Shown here piece after piece: positions 26,524 through 37,600 of a stretch of DNA of 64,000 nt. Source of the DNA: Anaspis maculata (Eukaryota; Arthropoda; Insecta; Coleoptera; Scraptiidae); the NCBI GenBank assembly GCA_949128115.1, contig OX421961.1, positions 103,958,363-104,022,362 on the forward strand, written 5' to 3'. Below the pieces are notes generated by a model. That model searched no databases, had not been told where the DNA came from, and was given only the letters and a program-made list of their open reading frames with translations. The position numbers were made by a program, and so were the translations under genes. How positions within the stretch are numbered: position 1 is the stretch's first letter; each line of letters starts with the position of its first letter.

Positions 26524-28527
26524 CTAATGGTTCACTGAGAACTGCTCTTCAATGTGTAGTTGTCGAAATCTGCATAGTTGCGTTCAGATTCTAGACAGAG
26601 AGCGACAAAGAAGTTCATGCAGTGGGAAAAGACACAGCTTTCAATGCAACGGAAAAATCCTGGAAATGTCCCTTTTAGATAGGCTTCCCGCAATACACAG
26701 GTTCTGTGATACTCTCAAGCGTGGGTGAAAGGCTTGAAACATTACTAACTTAAGGCTCTAACAGTGTACCAAATTGCACATTTATGTTATGAAAAGCAAG
26801 GTCTCCAGGCTGCTTTCAGTCTAGCTCTGGACTAGTTTTTTCTCGACTGTAATTTATGTCTTTTTTTACTGCATGAACTTCTTTGTCGCTCTTTGTCTGA
26901 AATCTGAACGCCACTATGCAATTTTTGACAACTAAACATTGAAGAGCACTTCCCACTGAACCATTATCATGAAAAATTCGGAGACTTTCGGTTTCAGGCT
27001 ATTCTCAGTGAGGGATCAAGTGATCATATTTTGTATTTTTCATAAAAAAAACGACACAAATTTTGTTCAAACAGCTTTTAAGAACAAACCTCTTAATTGA
27101 TGACGGTGAAACTTGGTAGGTTACCTCAAAGTACATCAAGGTTCATAATGCGTAATATATTTTACCATTCCAGGTGTTGCAAATGCCATCATGAGCACTA
27201 AAGCTTTGAAGAGCCAAAAAATACGTGAATGACAATTCTTTTTCGCCGAAGAGGTCACTAAATTATGACGAGGAGGTTGTTTTTGCGATGCAATGATTCC
27301 ATGTTACCATTATTATAATAACCAATCACTTTTTCAACGATGCCTCACAGGGCAGATTCAAGATGGTGCTCAAGAGGAAAAAAAAGTTGACAATCGTATT
27401 TCTGGAAATAGTTGGCTTAGAAATTGGCTACCCAGCTCATATTATTTCTAACACTACTGTTGGTAGAAATACCAAGTATTGTGTCAATATCTCGAAGAAT
27501 CACTTATTTATGGAAAAAAGAGTCGTTTGGTTTTTTTCTCTGGTTTTCTCCTATATTTCAAAGACGGTTCAAGGTAATCAAGAACAGTTTGTTGCGACTT
27601 CATAAGCATAAAATAGTTATTGTATGTTGTAAGTGACACGTCTCCACATGTTTGGGTTAATTAAATATAATTTTTCAACTTTTTTTTTCTGTATCACCCT
27701 GTATACGCCGTCGGCATGGATGGCGCTGATGGCTACCTTTCTGGATCGGAAGAGTACGATGCAAAGAACATTTATACCGAGTGGCAAATTCTCATCAAAA
27801 AATGCAAGGTACTTTCAACTAGCATCCGGACTATAACGCACTTATTGTTTGGTTGGATGCATATTTTGGAATTTCCCTTCTAAAGATACCATTTCTTCAC
27901 TTTCTCGGGAGGTCGGCAATGAGTCACTTCCCGACCTCCTACTAGGTATGTAATGAATCAATTCAATTACCATAGTGGTTGTGAGTGAAATGAGTTTTAT
28001 ATGTGTTTTATGGATTTGGGCTCTGGAGAGTGGCGATTGCGAGATGTTTTTCAAAGTTTGAAACACTAATATCTCAAAAATGGAGCCTTCAATCAAAATT
28101 TTGCAGGAGAATTTTCTTTTAAATCGAAAGTAGAATCCAAAGATAAGAATTTCATGAAAAAAACTACAGCCCCTCCCAGTATTTACGCCCTAGCGAAGTT
28201 CGAAAAACAATTGTGCACACCTTGTATCACTGAATCCCAAGTTTTTTATCATGAAGTTATTCATCTTCTATTCGACTATTGATGAGCCAAATTCCATTCC
28301 TCAATTCTAAAAAACGAGGCCCCTAAGATTTTTCAAAATGAACCTTGAAATTATAAAAAAAATCAATTTTTATTTTTAGTTGGTAGCACTGCCACAAACT
28401 GAGAAAACAAAAATACACTTATGATAGTGCTTAAATAGTTGAACAAGACAATGAAATCAAAAATGGGGCATTCACTTAAAAAAATCCCTATTTTTGTTAA
28501 AGCGCAAAAATGGAACACCCTGTATAG

Positions 28528-29302
28528 TTGAAAATAATCTTACAAGATAGAACTTTTCAAATCAATGATTTTATGTATCACACCTTTTCCTCTATCTTGT
28601 AAGGTAAGGGCGCTAGGAAAGCCCGCGACGCACTATTGCAGGACCCTGTATGCACTTCGTCTTTGCATAATTATCAATAATAATTGCAATTATGACAATA
28701 AATAAGAAATCTCAATAATTCTTTGCCACCTAACACCTATATCTATCTAATATAAGCGTACGTAACGAGTGATAGAATAAATTTCTCCTCACTACTACAA
28801 CTGCGAGACTATCCATTTCAAGTTTATAAATTAAAATATAATACAAGCAGTAAAAGTAAAACTATGATTATTTTTTCACTACAGATACATTTTCGATTGA
28901 AACCCGAAAATGAAAATAAAGGAAAAGTCGTAGCTGCATTCGTGACTAAAATTTGAAATAACGAAATTACTGGGGGAAATACTGAATTGCTGAACGGTTC
29001 CACCCTCTTGTCGACGCAAGAGGAACTTAAAACACCTTCTCGCACCTTCCCCTACATTCACACGATTCACACTCTGCACCATCTGCTTGCTAGATTCCTA
29101 CTAATGCAGTTATTCAAGATTCAGCTACTGGTCGATAGGTGGCGGTCCCAGCAAAAATTTCAAAAATGACAAACTGGGCCGTCATGATCACGCCAACACG
29201 ATTCTAACCTCACTTTCCCAAGATAACAACAAGAGGGGTGCAACTTTGTTTATTTGATTTACGACTACAAATACCGTATTAAAATATAAATAGGCAACGA
29301 AA
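28528..29302. other. Upstream flank of cyclin H
   Basis: No gene recognised. An inverted pair, CTTACAAGATAGA / TCTATCTTGTAAG, lies at about 28539-28605. The stretch just before 29303 should contain the cyclin H promoter and 5' UTR, but no clear TATA box or initiator could be picked out. Confidence 0.4.
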
Positions 29303-30547
29303 ATGTTTACTACAAGTACTCAATATAAATACTGGATGTTCAGTAGTGAAGAAGAGCTGAATAAACTGCGAGAAAAAACGAATGCTACACATATTCAAAC
29401 TTATGGAAAAGATGTAAATATATCTCTCAGTAAAACTGCATTACCGCATTTTAATTATCTTTAATTTTAATTTCAATCGCTGCAATTTTTTAGAAAAATC
29501 TGGCAGGCAAACCCTTGTTCGATCACTTTCTAACTGCAGAAGAAGAGAGAATCATGGTGAAACGTTACGAAGGGCACTTGCGTGATTTTTGCAAAAGATT
29601 CCAACCACCCATGACTAGATCTGTGATTGGAACTGCGTTTCACTATTTCAAGCGGTTCTATATCTATAATTCTGTGATGAACTATCATCCGAAAGAAATT
29701 ATGTGAGTAGAAGAAAAATGAACATTCTGTTACATATTCACTAATATTCATATTTTTAGGGTCACTTGTACATACTTAGCTTGTAAGGTAGAAGAATTTA
29801 ATGTTTCCATTCAACAGTTCGTGGCTAATCTCAAAGGTGATCGAGAAAAGGCAACTGATATTATTCTAAACAATGAACTGTTGCTGATGGAACAGTTACG
29901 GTTCCATTTATCTGTTCACAACCCCTTCAGGCCTGTCGAAGGCTTACTTATTGACATCAAAGTGAGTTGTATTTCACTGTGGTGAGTTTTTGTACAAATC
30001 ATGATGCTTCCAGACAAGAACTAACTTGAGTGATCCAGAAAGACTAAGGCCCGGAACTGAACATTTCCTTGAAAGGTGTCTTCTAACTGATGTGGTCTTG
30101 CTGTATGCACCTAGTCAAGTCGCTTTAGCTGCAGTTCTACATGCAGCTTCGAAGCTACAAGAGAACTTGGATTCTTATGTCACAGACACTCTGTTTGGTG
30201 TTGAAGGTAGAAATAAATTGGAAGATTTGATCGAAGCTGTTCGCGCTATTCGTTACATGGTTAAGATGGTTGATGAGAAGGTAGATAAAAATCAACAGAA
30301 GCTGCTTGATAAGAAGTTGGACAAGTGCAGGAACCCGGAGAATAATCCTGACAGTGAAATGTAATTTAATTATTTCAATGTTTGTGCTTTATGGTAAACA
30401 TTTTGCTTTTTCAGTTATAAGAAGAAAATGCTAGCATTGTTGAATGAAGATGATGATTTAATTGAGCAAATTTCTTCGTACAAGGAGTCCACTGAAACTT
30501 CAGCCCTGAACATGTCACTCAGTCCACATGGTCTCGAAAGTCCGTAA
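29303..30547 (+). CDS. CycH: Cyclin H, five exons
   Basis: Regulatory partner of CDK7; with MAT1 it forms the CDK-activating kinase and is part of TFIIH in the nucleus. Exons: 29303-29413, 29494-29702, 29760-29961, 30014-30360, 30415-30547 (1002 nt, 333 aa; human cyclin H is 323). All introns are short GT-AG with matching phases 0, 2, 0, 2. The start is the first ATG after an in-frame TAG at 29291. The N-terminus [17 protein letters not shown] parallels the human YxxWTFSSEEQL motif. The first cyclin fold follows ([14 protein letters not shown] about 78-91, NSVMNYHP about 95-102, [15 protein letters not shown] about 109-123), then [18 protein letters not shown] and a second fold ([18 protein letters not shown], about 201-218). 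The C-terminus is acidic and lysine-rich as expected. The gene looks intact and converges with the homeobox gene. Confidence 0.96.
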
Positions 30548-31103
30548 AACATTATTGTGGGTGAACAAGCTCCATATTTGTGTCTTTGATTTCTGTTGCC
30601 TTCTTGATCGTTGCAAGGGAAAGTAATTTAATTTCCAATCCATTAGCTACCTATTAAGTAAACTACCATCTGTATTTATGATTTTTTTTTAATATTTTGT
30701 TTTGAAAACAACTGGAACTTGGACTTTTTCAACACATTTCACTCCATCTAAAAAAGTAAGTGTGCTCTTTGCCTTGTCCTTTTGCATTTCACTCCAGTGA
30801 CAAACCAGTTACTTTTGCACCACTGGCATGATGCATCGAAGTCATTAATTGATGGTAATTTGATGATGGTCATCATCATCAGCAGTGTATCAATTTGATG
30901 AATTCGAATTTATCATATAAAGGAAAAAGGCGCCTGTGGTATATTTTTTAAGAGTATTTCAAGAACTACATAAGTAGGTAATAATGCTAAAAAAAGTTCA
31001 CTTTTGTGATTTGTTCTTCCATGTGACCAGAACATTATCAGGGCGATGAGACTTATCATAAATTATCAGGCTATTACGAATCACAAGGTATTTTTCACTA
31101 TAA
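30548..31103. other. Cyclin H 3' UTR and intergenic DNA
   Basis: No canonical AATAAA was found just after the cyclin H stop. No other gene is visible before the MITE at 31104. Confidence 0.4.
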
Positions 31104-31278
31104 AGCTTAGTTCAGGACAAGTGATTTTTCGCGGTAGAGCGGAGCTGAGCAGAGCAATTTTTTTGTCTGCATCAATCACGTCCATTCAAGATTTCATGAC
31201 ACCTTGATTGGCCCAGGCAAAAATATCGCTCACTCCGCTCCGCCACAAAAAATTGCTTCTCCTGAACTGAACTAAGCT
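31104..31278. repeat. Hairpin MITE between the two convergent genes
   Basis: Begins AGCTTAGTTCAGGACAAG and ends CCTGAACTGAACTAAGCT. The inner arms AGCGGAGCTGAGC and GCTCACTCCGCTC also pair. About 175 bp, non-coding, lying between the 3' ends of cyclin H and the homeobox gene. Confidence 0.7.
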
Positions 31279-31402
31279 TCAAGTCAGATCATTGGTCCAG
31301 TTTGTAAGGAAATAATTCTGCTATTGGTTAAAATTATACCTTGTCAAAGATATGAATGAAATAATCTGTCGAGTGCCACAGTGAGTAGAGTATAAAACAA
31401 GA

Positions 31403-31408
31403 TTTATT
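31403..31408 (-). promoter_or_regulatory. Poly(A) signal of the homeobox gene
   Basis: The + strand TTTATT reads AATAAA on the - strand, about 70 nt past the homeobox stop at 31475. It is the first such hexamer downstream. Confidence 0.55.
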
Positions 31409-31474
31409 ATTATTTAGTATCTGATTGATAAATTATTACATCCATAATTAAAAAAGAATCATCCACATTGCATT

Positions 31475-31679
31475 TCAAGGATTATCAAAATGTCTCCCGA
31501 AATTTTGTAGCTGCATGATTGGAGAGCTTTCTGGAGGCTGTTCAGTCTGAAATTCGTTGTAATTTGGTATACACGATCTTGCCAAGTGATGAGCAGGAAC
31601 CATTGGGCCATTTGGCGGTGGATTCATGACATTTGGTACGACGCTGGACAGTCCAGGTTGGCCAGGGTAATTGAAGAAC
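31475..31679 (-). CDS. Homeobox gene, exon 4 (C-terminus)
   Basis: The acceptor ACAG ends at 31680. The first G completes the Trp codon of GDRLW. It encodes 67 residues rich in P, N and Q, ending NFGRHFDNP and a TGA. No domain is known here. The reading frame is fixed by the split codon. Confidence 0.88.
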
Positions 31680-34600
31680 CTGTAAAATCAAAATTCAGTT
31701 AGTAAAACAAAACAGGCAATGAGCTAGCTAAATTAAGAATGAGAAGGATTATTTCTGTCTATAACGTAAAAGTACTCAAATTGATTCCGATGATGGAAAT
31801 CGTTCATCTTTTTTAAGCATCACCTAAGTAGGTAAGCCAAATCTCATAACGTACGCATTCAAGCATTTCAATCTTCTTGGCTTTCATCATTATGCCGCGT
31901 TTAACATGATTGCCTTTCCCGTTGTGCTCTCCTGCGGCTCGTATAGGATATTATTGGCAACTTCGTCAGTGGTGTAGTGGTCGATAAATATATCCCAGGA
32001 GAGTACCACCAGAAGGGCATGTTTATTAGTCCGGATCCTAGTTGGAAACACCTTGCAATTTATGATGTCACGATGCCAAGGGGTGGTAACTGGACCGTTG
32101 TCTTTAGATTCAGACCTATATGCATCGCTGTCGACCACGGTGGTGGTTTATACAGGGTGAAATAGAAAATACCGAAACCGAATTTTTCGTAGGTTACTTA
32201 TTGTAAAAGCATCAAGTTTTACTTTAAGATCTGAAGAATGACGACTTGAAAGAAAAAAATCGTCATTATGTCTGTCGCGGGCCTTCTCAACGTAGTATCT
32301 TCTCTGCAACATCATTGGAAGATAATTATTTTGATTCTATCAAATTATCAAATCAAATTAATTATCTTCGAGAATTATTTTACTTCCCCGACCCACCACC
32401 CAACAAGGAGGGGAAGTATTGTGAACGCGCTAAAAATTTGTTCCGAGATTTTGACGGATATATCCGTTTTGAGGTCCTCTATGACGATTAAAACCATTTC
32501 CAGAATGATCTCTGTCGGTGTGTATGTATGTATGTCTGTATGGTTGTATGTCTGTAACCTTCTACGATAACAGCCGCAACGTCCATCCGATCGACTCGAA
32601 ATTTGGTATACGGACATGGTTTCATCGTCGAATGAGTCATTAGTTTTTGGCTGTCATCTGTCAAACGGAAGTGTCACTATCAAAAAATGACAGAAGTTAT
32701 ATCTCACGGAACTCGACTTGCAATATGCCGTTTGAAAGCCCATAAGAAAGTGTATTCAGAACAGTTGGAAGTATTAGTAAGTATCTGTCATTTGTCAAAT
32801 TATAAAAAATGTCAAAGCTCAAAACTTCACCATTTATTTATTCAAAATCTATCCGATGGATTGGGACCAAATTTGGGAGGCAGGAAGCAACACAATAAAA
32901 AAGTAAAATCAAATCCGCAGTTGCAATTTCCCATCATTCTCCAGTCGAGCGGTATGAATTTTCAAAATTTCTCTTAGCCGTTGCCACCCAAAACGGCCTC
33001 TCGCCCGTATTTTGACCAGAACGTCTCGCTTTTGTAGCAGGACTCCATTCAAAAACTCATTCCTGCCCAGGGATCGCTTTTTTGGAAATTTCCAACTGGT
33101 ATCGAAAGTAGATTGCATTGGGCGTCGTGTAGGCGTATTTTCAAAATCGACACGGTTCTGGTTTTCCGACGGTAATTTTTTCAAAATTAAATTTGCATAT
33201 TCCGTGAATTTGGAAAAAATGCAGTGCAAACTTAGACATGCGGTGAGTTCCACGAAATATTCATCTTAGGTGCAGACATGCTGGGAATGAAAGTTGGAGA
33301 AAAGAATAAATAATTTTTGGAAAGAACATTTTCGAAATCCGACCCACGGTTTCCGAGTTTTCATCCCTAGAAAACCCGCAAATTTTTCAACTTTTTATCC
33401 CGTGAACAAATTGTCACCTTTTTTAAACAAGGGTTACTGGCTCTCAAACATTTTCCAATAATTTTCTTCTCAATTTCTCCGGGAATTTCCCTGTTCAAAA
33501 TGTTGAACAGGCCTGGGTTATCGAAACCGGATTTGAATGGTGGAGCTAAAAGTGAAGCCGTAATAAGCACGCGAAAGGTCGAATTTTTGCCGACTGACAA
33601 GGAACGTGAGCATGCGCTCTAGACCTGATGAAAACTACTATTTAGTTGAAATCCGTGTGGTATATACTTCTCGAGTTATTGAACGCAAAAGTTTTGGGTT
33701 TGACAGCTTATCTTAACTGTTGACAGATGACATATGTCATAACTTGAACATGTTTCGAACAGAGGTTTCAAGAAGCTTCAAAACGAGCTATCAAAAATCA
33801 AAATCGTTGCATCAAAATCTTCAGTCATTCTTTAACAGTGACGTTTCCAGATTGACAGTTGTCATGTCGCGAGCTAGTGTATTTTGCATTCAGTTCGACT
33901 TCGGTGTGCTATTGATATGGTTTGTGACTGAATTCAAGGATTGTTCATTATCCGTGGCTCATTCTAGAAAATGAAAGTCCCTATAGCGATAAATGTACCA
34001 TGTCAGCTGGAGCCATGGCAATTTCCATTTGAGCCAGGTAAATAGGTACTTTACCGCCCTAGGCAGGAAAATCTCATTTTCCTGCGTCAAGACGCCTGTC
34101 ATGGATACTCCACTTCTGAATTACGAGTAAAAATGCTTTTTCAGTCAGTTTTGTAAAAAAGTCAAAAAGATCCTTTCAGTTAACGGGTAAAGTTGTGGCA
34201 GAACACTGGCATTTTCTGCAGGCACATTATATAGGAGTGAAGGCGCCAAAATGGGCTTCTTGTAATGATCGCCCCCCCCCCCCACAGGTACTTAAAGGAG
34301 ACCACAACACAAAAATCGAGTCTATATTTTATTTGACTCACTTATGGGGAAGGTAGTTCAAAAGTATATGGAACAAATCTAAGTTTTCTATACGAGTCCG
34401 ATCATCCGATAAAACGTTTTGAAAATATTATCGTGACGTCACTTGGGAAGATGTTTTTACCTAGATTTTTACCCATCACGTTCCCATGGTCTTGTTATTG
34501 CTGTTTTTGTCGTTCTGACATACGTCATTGTCTTCAAACAATCAATAATAATTATGACGGGCTTGAAACCGTCGTCATTTCATCGGCAACGGAATCAGGT

Positions 34601-37600
34601 ACAGGTATGCCCGCGAGTAGCTAGAGGTAGCCCGTGAAAATTTGCCCATATGATGTCATTGTCGTTCTTAATTATAGCCTCAGCGCCCGCCACGAGATAA
34701 GTGAATTTACAAAACCCTATGCAATCGTCCTAGTTTTTTCAACTCTTTTATCTGAGACCAACTTGTATTTTGTGTTGTGGTCTCCTTTAGGACCGGCAAA
34801 CTGTTTAAATGTGGACCTGGACAGCCTGACTGCGCCACTGCTCGATTACAGATAGCGACAGTTATCAGGTAATGATTCAAGGTCACTGCGTCGTGACGTC
34901 AGTACGGCCAGTACGAAAGTAGCCGTGGCTCTGGCGCAAAATATTCATTTCAAGCTTTGATCTTCATTTGAAGAATGGCCAAACATTAAATTCCTAAACT
35001 AATAATTAACTCACCATAATCGGTCACCTAGAAAAATGGGTCTGGGCGTCAGAATTCCCATTGACGTATAGTATTGTTGAGCCAGCAGTTCGACATCGTT
35101 GGTGTATTTTCGTTTCCATTTAGTGCGTCGGTTTTGAAACCATATTTTGATCTGGAATTTTTTGAAGTGTCTTTAGTAAGCAACAGTTATTTATTTTTTG
35201 CTTTTCAGTGAACTAACGGCTCGATACCAAGTTGGGGCTGAGACCGCCGTAAGTGCGGTTACCATAGCAACGGCGGATACCAACCAATCAGACCGCTGTA
35301 TTTGGCGAGTTACGCCGTCCCAAACTTTGCGCCTGCAACTTGGTATCGAGCCCTTAGTCGTTAACTAAGTTGCTGAGTTTGTTGGATAAGTGGGTGAGTA
35401 CTACCTACTTGTGTTTCAGTCAACTTCAGGGTTTTCGAGAGCTGGCATCTTTTCGCCACCGAAAGATACTTGTTTCGTTCGAATTCAGCTTCCAGAGATT
35501 TAATTTGGGAGGCGGTGAATGCAGTCCTCGGCCGTTTTTTCCTTTCGTCATCTGATCTTTCGGAAAATGATGTGTCTGAAAACAAAGTTTTATTGTAGAT
35601 AGTTGAAGTTGGTAACATTGAAATATTGTTCAAGTATTTGAAGATACGCCTATAAGATGACCTTGCATAAAACTTCGTGAGGTGATTCCTTCCAAAATGA
35701 ATAAATCAAAAAGTACCTAAGAGTAACATTATCTCCTAAAGTGCTTCCTAAGAAGTTAAAAGACCCCCAAAGGTACAAAGTAAGACAGCTTCTAATTATT
35801 TGCCCAAGAGCTATCAAAGATATAAATAAAAACAGATTTGGGGCAAAATTTCAAACAAACGTATGCTCACTCGCCTAAGTGGTAGTAAATTTTCAAAAAG
35901 GGATATATTTCTGAAGACAATTTTCACATCAAATCGTCAAATCGATCAATGTAATATTCCAAAACTGAAAAATGTGGATTTCTAGTTCACAGGTCATTAT
36001 TGTATCATTGAAGGAAATCCATAAAATGAAAACTCAAATATTAACTATAACATGAACCACTGGTTTACACAGCTAATATGCATGATGTAGGTATTGCCTT
36101 CCCTTAGTTCTCTAGCTTGCTCTTGACATGTTCTATTGGATTCAAATCAGAAGAGTTTGCAGGCCACATCTTCCTGATGATACTCAATTCCTTTGAAGGC
36201 ATTCCGAACGGCATTTGTCCTGTTTAGAGGAGTCTTGTCGTCCATATAGAAATTTATCGCCCGTTTAAAGGGAACTACACCCCAATTGATGTTTTCTCAT
36301 GTTTTCAAAATAAACTTGGCCGAATGTCGTACGTTTGTACGGTCACCAGGAAGATGTGACCTGCAAACTCTTTTGATCCTTGATCTGAATCATAACATTT
36401 CTGAAGCTACATTTCTAAGAGGTTGTAGGTAAGAGGTTGTACACATAACATCCACTAGAAACTTCAGAACAGTTGAGAACACTGTTTTAGATGAATAAGG
36501 GAATATCCTCGGGAATATCCTCCACCAAAGTAGTCCATGTTCAACATCGACATCGGCTAATTTGTGTAAAAAATCTAGATTTTTTCATGCCGTTTTTGGA
36601 ATAAACCTATCATTAATTTCTCGATGTAGCAGTTATCCAGATATAACCTCGATGGAATATGAAATTATGAAGTTACACTTTACGGAGTGCTGCTACGCTA
36701 CTTTTAGAAATAATAGATAAAGGCAATGCGATGTGAAACAATAAACCTAGGGCAAGCCTAGATGTTTTGCCCAATATTCGCATATTCGATTTGTAGTTTC
36801 TAAGAAAATACTTCAGAATTACTTAGTACTTGAAAAGGTAACGCTTTGACACCCTCTGTCGTACTTCCGTCAACTGCTAAGATAAAGTGACATTTGTGTG
36901 CCTTCTAGCTGTGGGAATTAATCAAGGTGTCTATGATCAAGGTCCTGATGTACTCAACTTATTATGCGTCAAAAAATGTTTTTGATTTCAGCTACCGCAG
37001 GTTTCTGAACTTGACACCCATCCGACAGTGTTCCAATCACACGGGCAGTTCTTTGTTTTGATAAAGAATTTGGCACCGGGACCAGCGCCGTCATTCACTC
37101 ACTCAATACCTCGGACAATATCGTGAACGTAAATCTAGAGCGCAATCGTCCCCACTTATCCCGCAATCTCTTTATAAAAGCGACGTCTCGAGACCGACGC
37201 TCTTGCGCCTTCGGCATCAAATTCAACACCAAACAGTTGTTTTTAATTTGCCGTAGCGAAATTTATGTTTCGAATGTCGGGTGGGAAGTGCAGACACGTT
37301 AAGAAGACGCTAATTTGCGCCGCAGAGACGAAATTAGATTTTAAACAGCTAACGATCTGGAGAGCGTTGAAAAATGACACACCAGCAACAAAAAAAAAAC
37401 ACCATAGAGACGGTGCGCTATCTCGCGGCAATATATTACCGACTAAACATGACGGTCCGCCTTAAATCCGGAACAATTTGAGGACACTTTCGCTTGCGAC
37501 GATTAGAGGCGTATAAGTGACATTAATATCAGTTATAAACGACGTTTAAGAATTCTTCTCGCGGCTTTAAATTAAATTTACCACAAGTTTTGAACGTTTT

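Larger units (their letters stand above)
24671..27833. mobile_element. Long foldback with TAGTCCGGATGC ends and TAA duplication
   Basis: Ends TAGTCCGGATGCTAGTTG / CAACTAGCATCCGGACTA, flanked by TAA on both sides (24668-24670, 27834-27836). The arms are roughly 1.1 kb each once the insertion at 25561-26523 is removed. Both arms encode the same frame starting MVLKRKKKLTIVFLEIVGL (- at 25151, + at 27363), a mirror consequence of the inverted repeat rather than proof of a gene. A TAA duplication fits PIF/Harbinger-type TWA targets, but no transposase was seen. Confidence 0.75.
24381..27990. repeat. Second-level unit, with an uninterrupted copy at 42635-43030
   Basis: The flanks 24381-24670 and 27834-27990 match, in reverse orientation, one continuous sequence at 42635-43030. 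The unit contains a short hairpin at 24381-24537, with GGGAAATACATCATTACTGC facing GAATGATGTATTTACCGTC. A second hairpin lies near 27905-27940 (GGTCGG..AATGAGTCACTTCCCGACC). It inserted into foldback 3 after CTCATGATTCCTCAA. Confidence 0.75.
23848..28527. repeat. Foldback element 3, outermost shell of a nested stack
   Basis: The left arm (23848-24375) carries the same ordered modules as foldbacks 1 and 2: GCAGGGTG, an ATCGATTTTTTTGACATAAC block, TTTGAACCAAAGCTTACTGA, CAGGGGCGTAGATAAC and AAAATTTTGATT. The inner right arm resumes at about 27995 (GGGCTCTGGAGAGTGGCGAT) and runs to TATTTACGCCC near 28190; its outer half is diverged, though AACACCCTGTATA is present at 28514-28526. Everything between 24381 and 27990 is later insertion. 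Confidence 0.65.

Noticed and set aside
24909..27605. The same 80-codon frame starting MVLKRKKKLTIVFLEIVGL on both strands, looking like a duplicated gene
   Set aside because: It lies in the two arms of one long inverted repeat, so the duplication is explained by the foldback. It has no recognisable domain and the arms carry indels and changes without codon bias.
14203..32165. Recurrent LYRVK-like peptide at the ends of several frames (14.2, 24.8 and 32.1 kb), suggesting a shared protein tail
   Set aside because: The string is simply the translation of the transposon terminus TATACAGGGTGAAA in one frame, so it is not evidence of a protein family.
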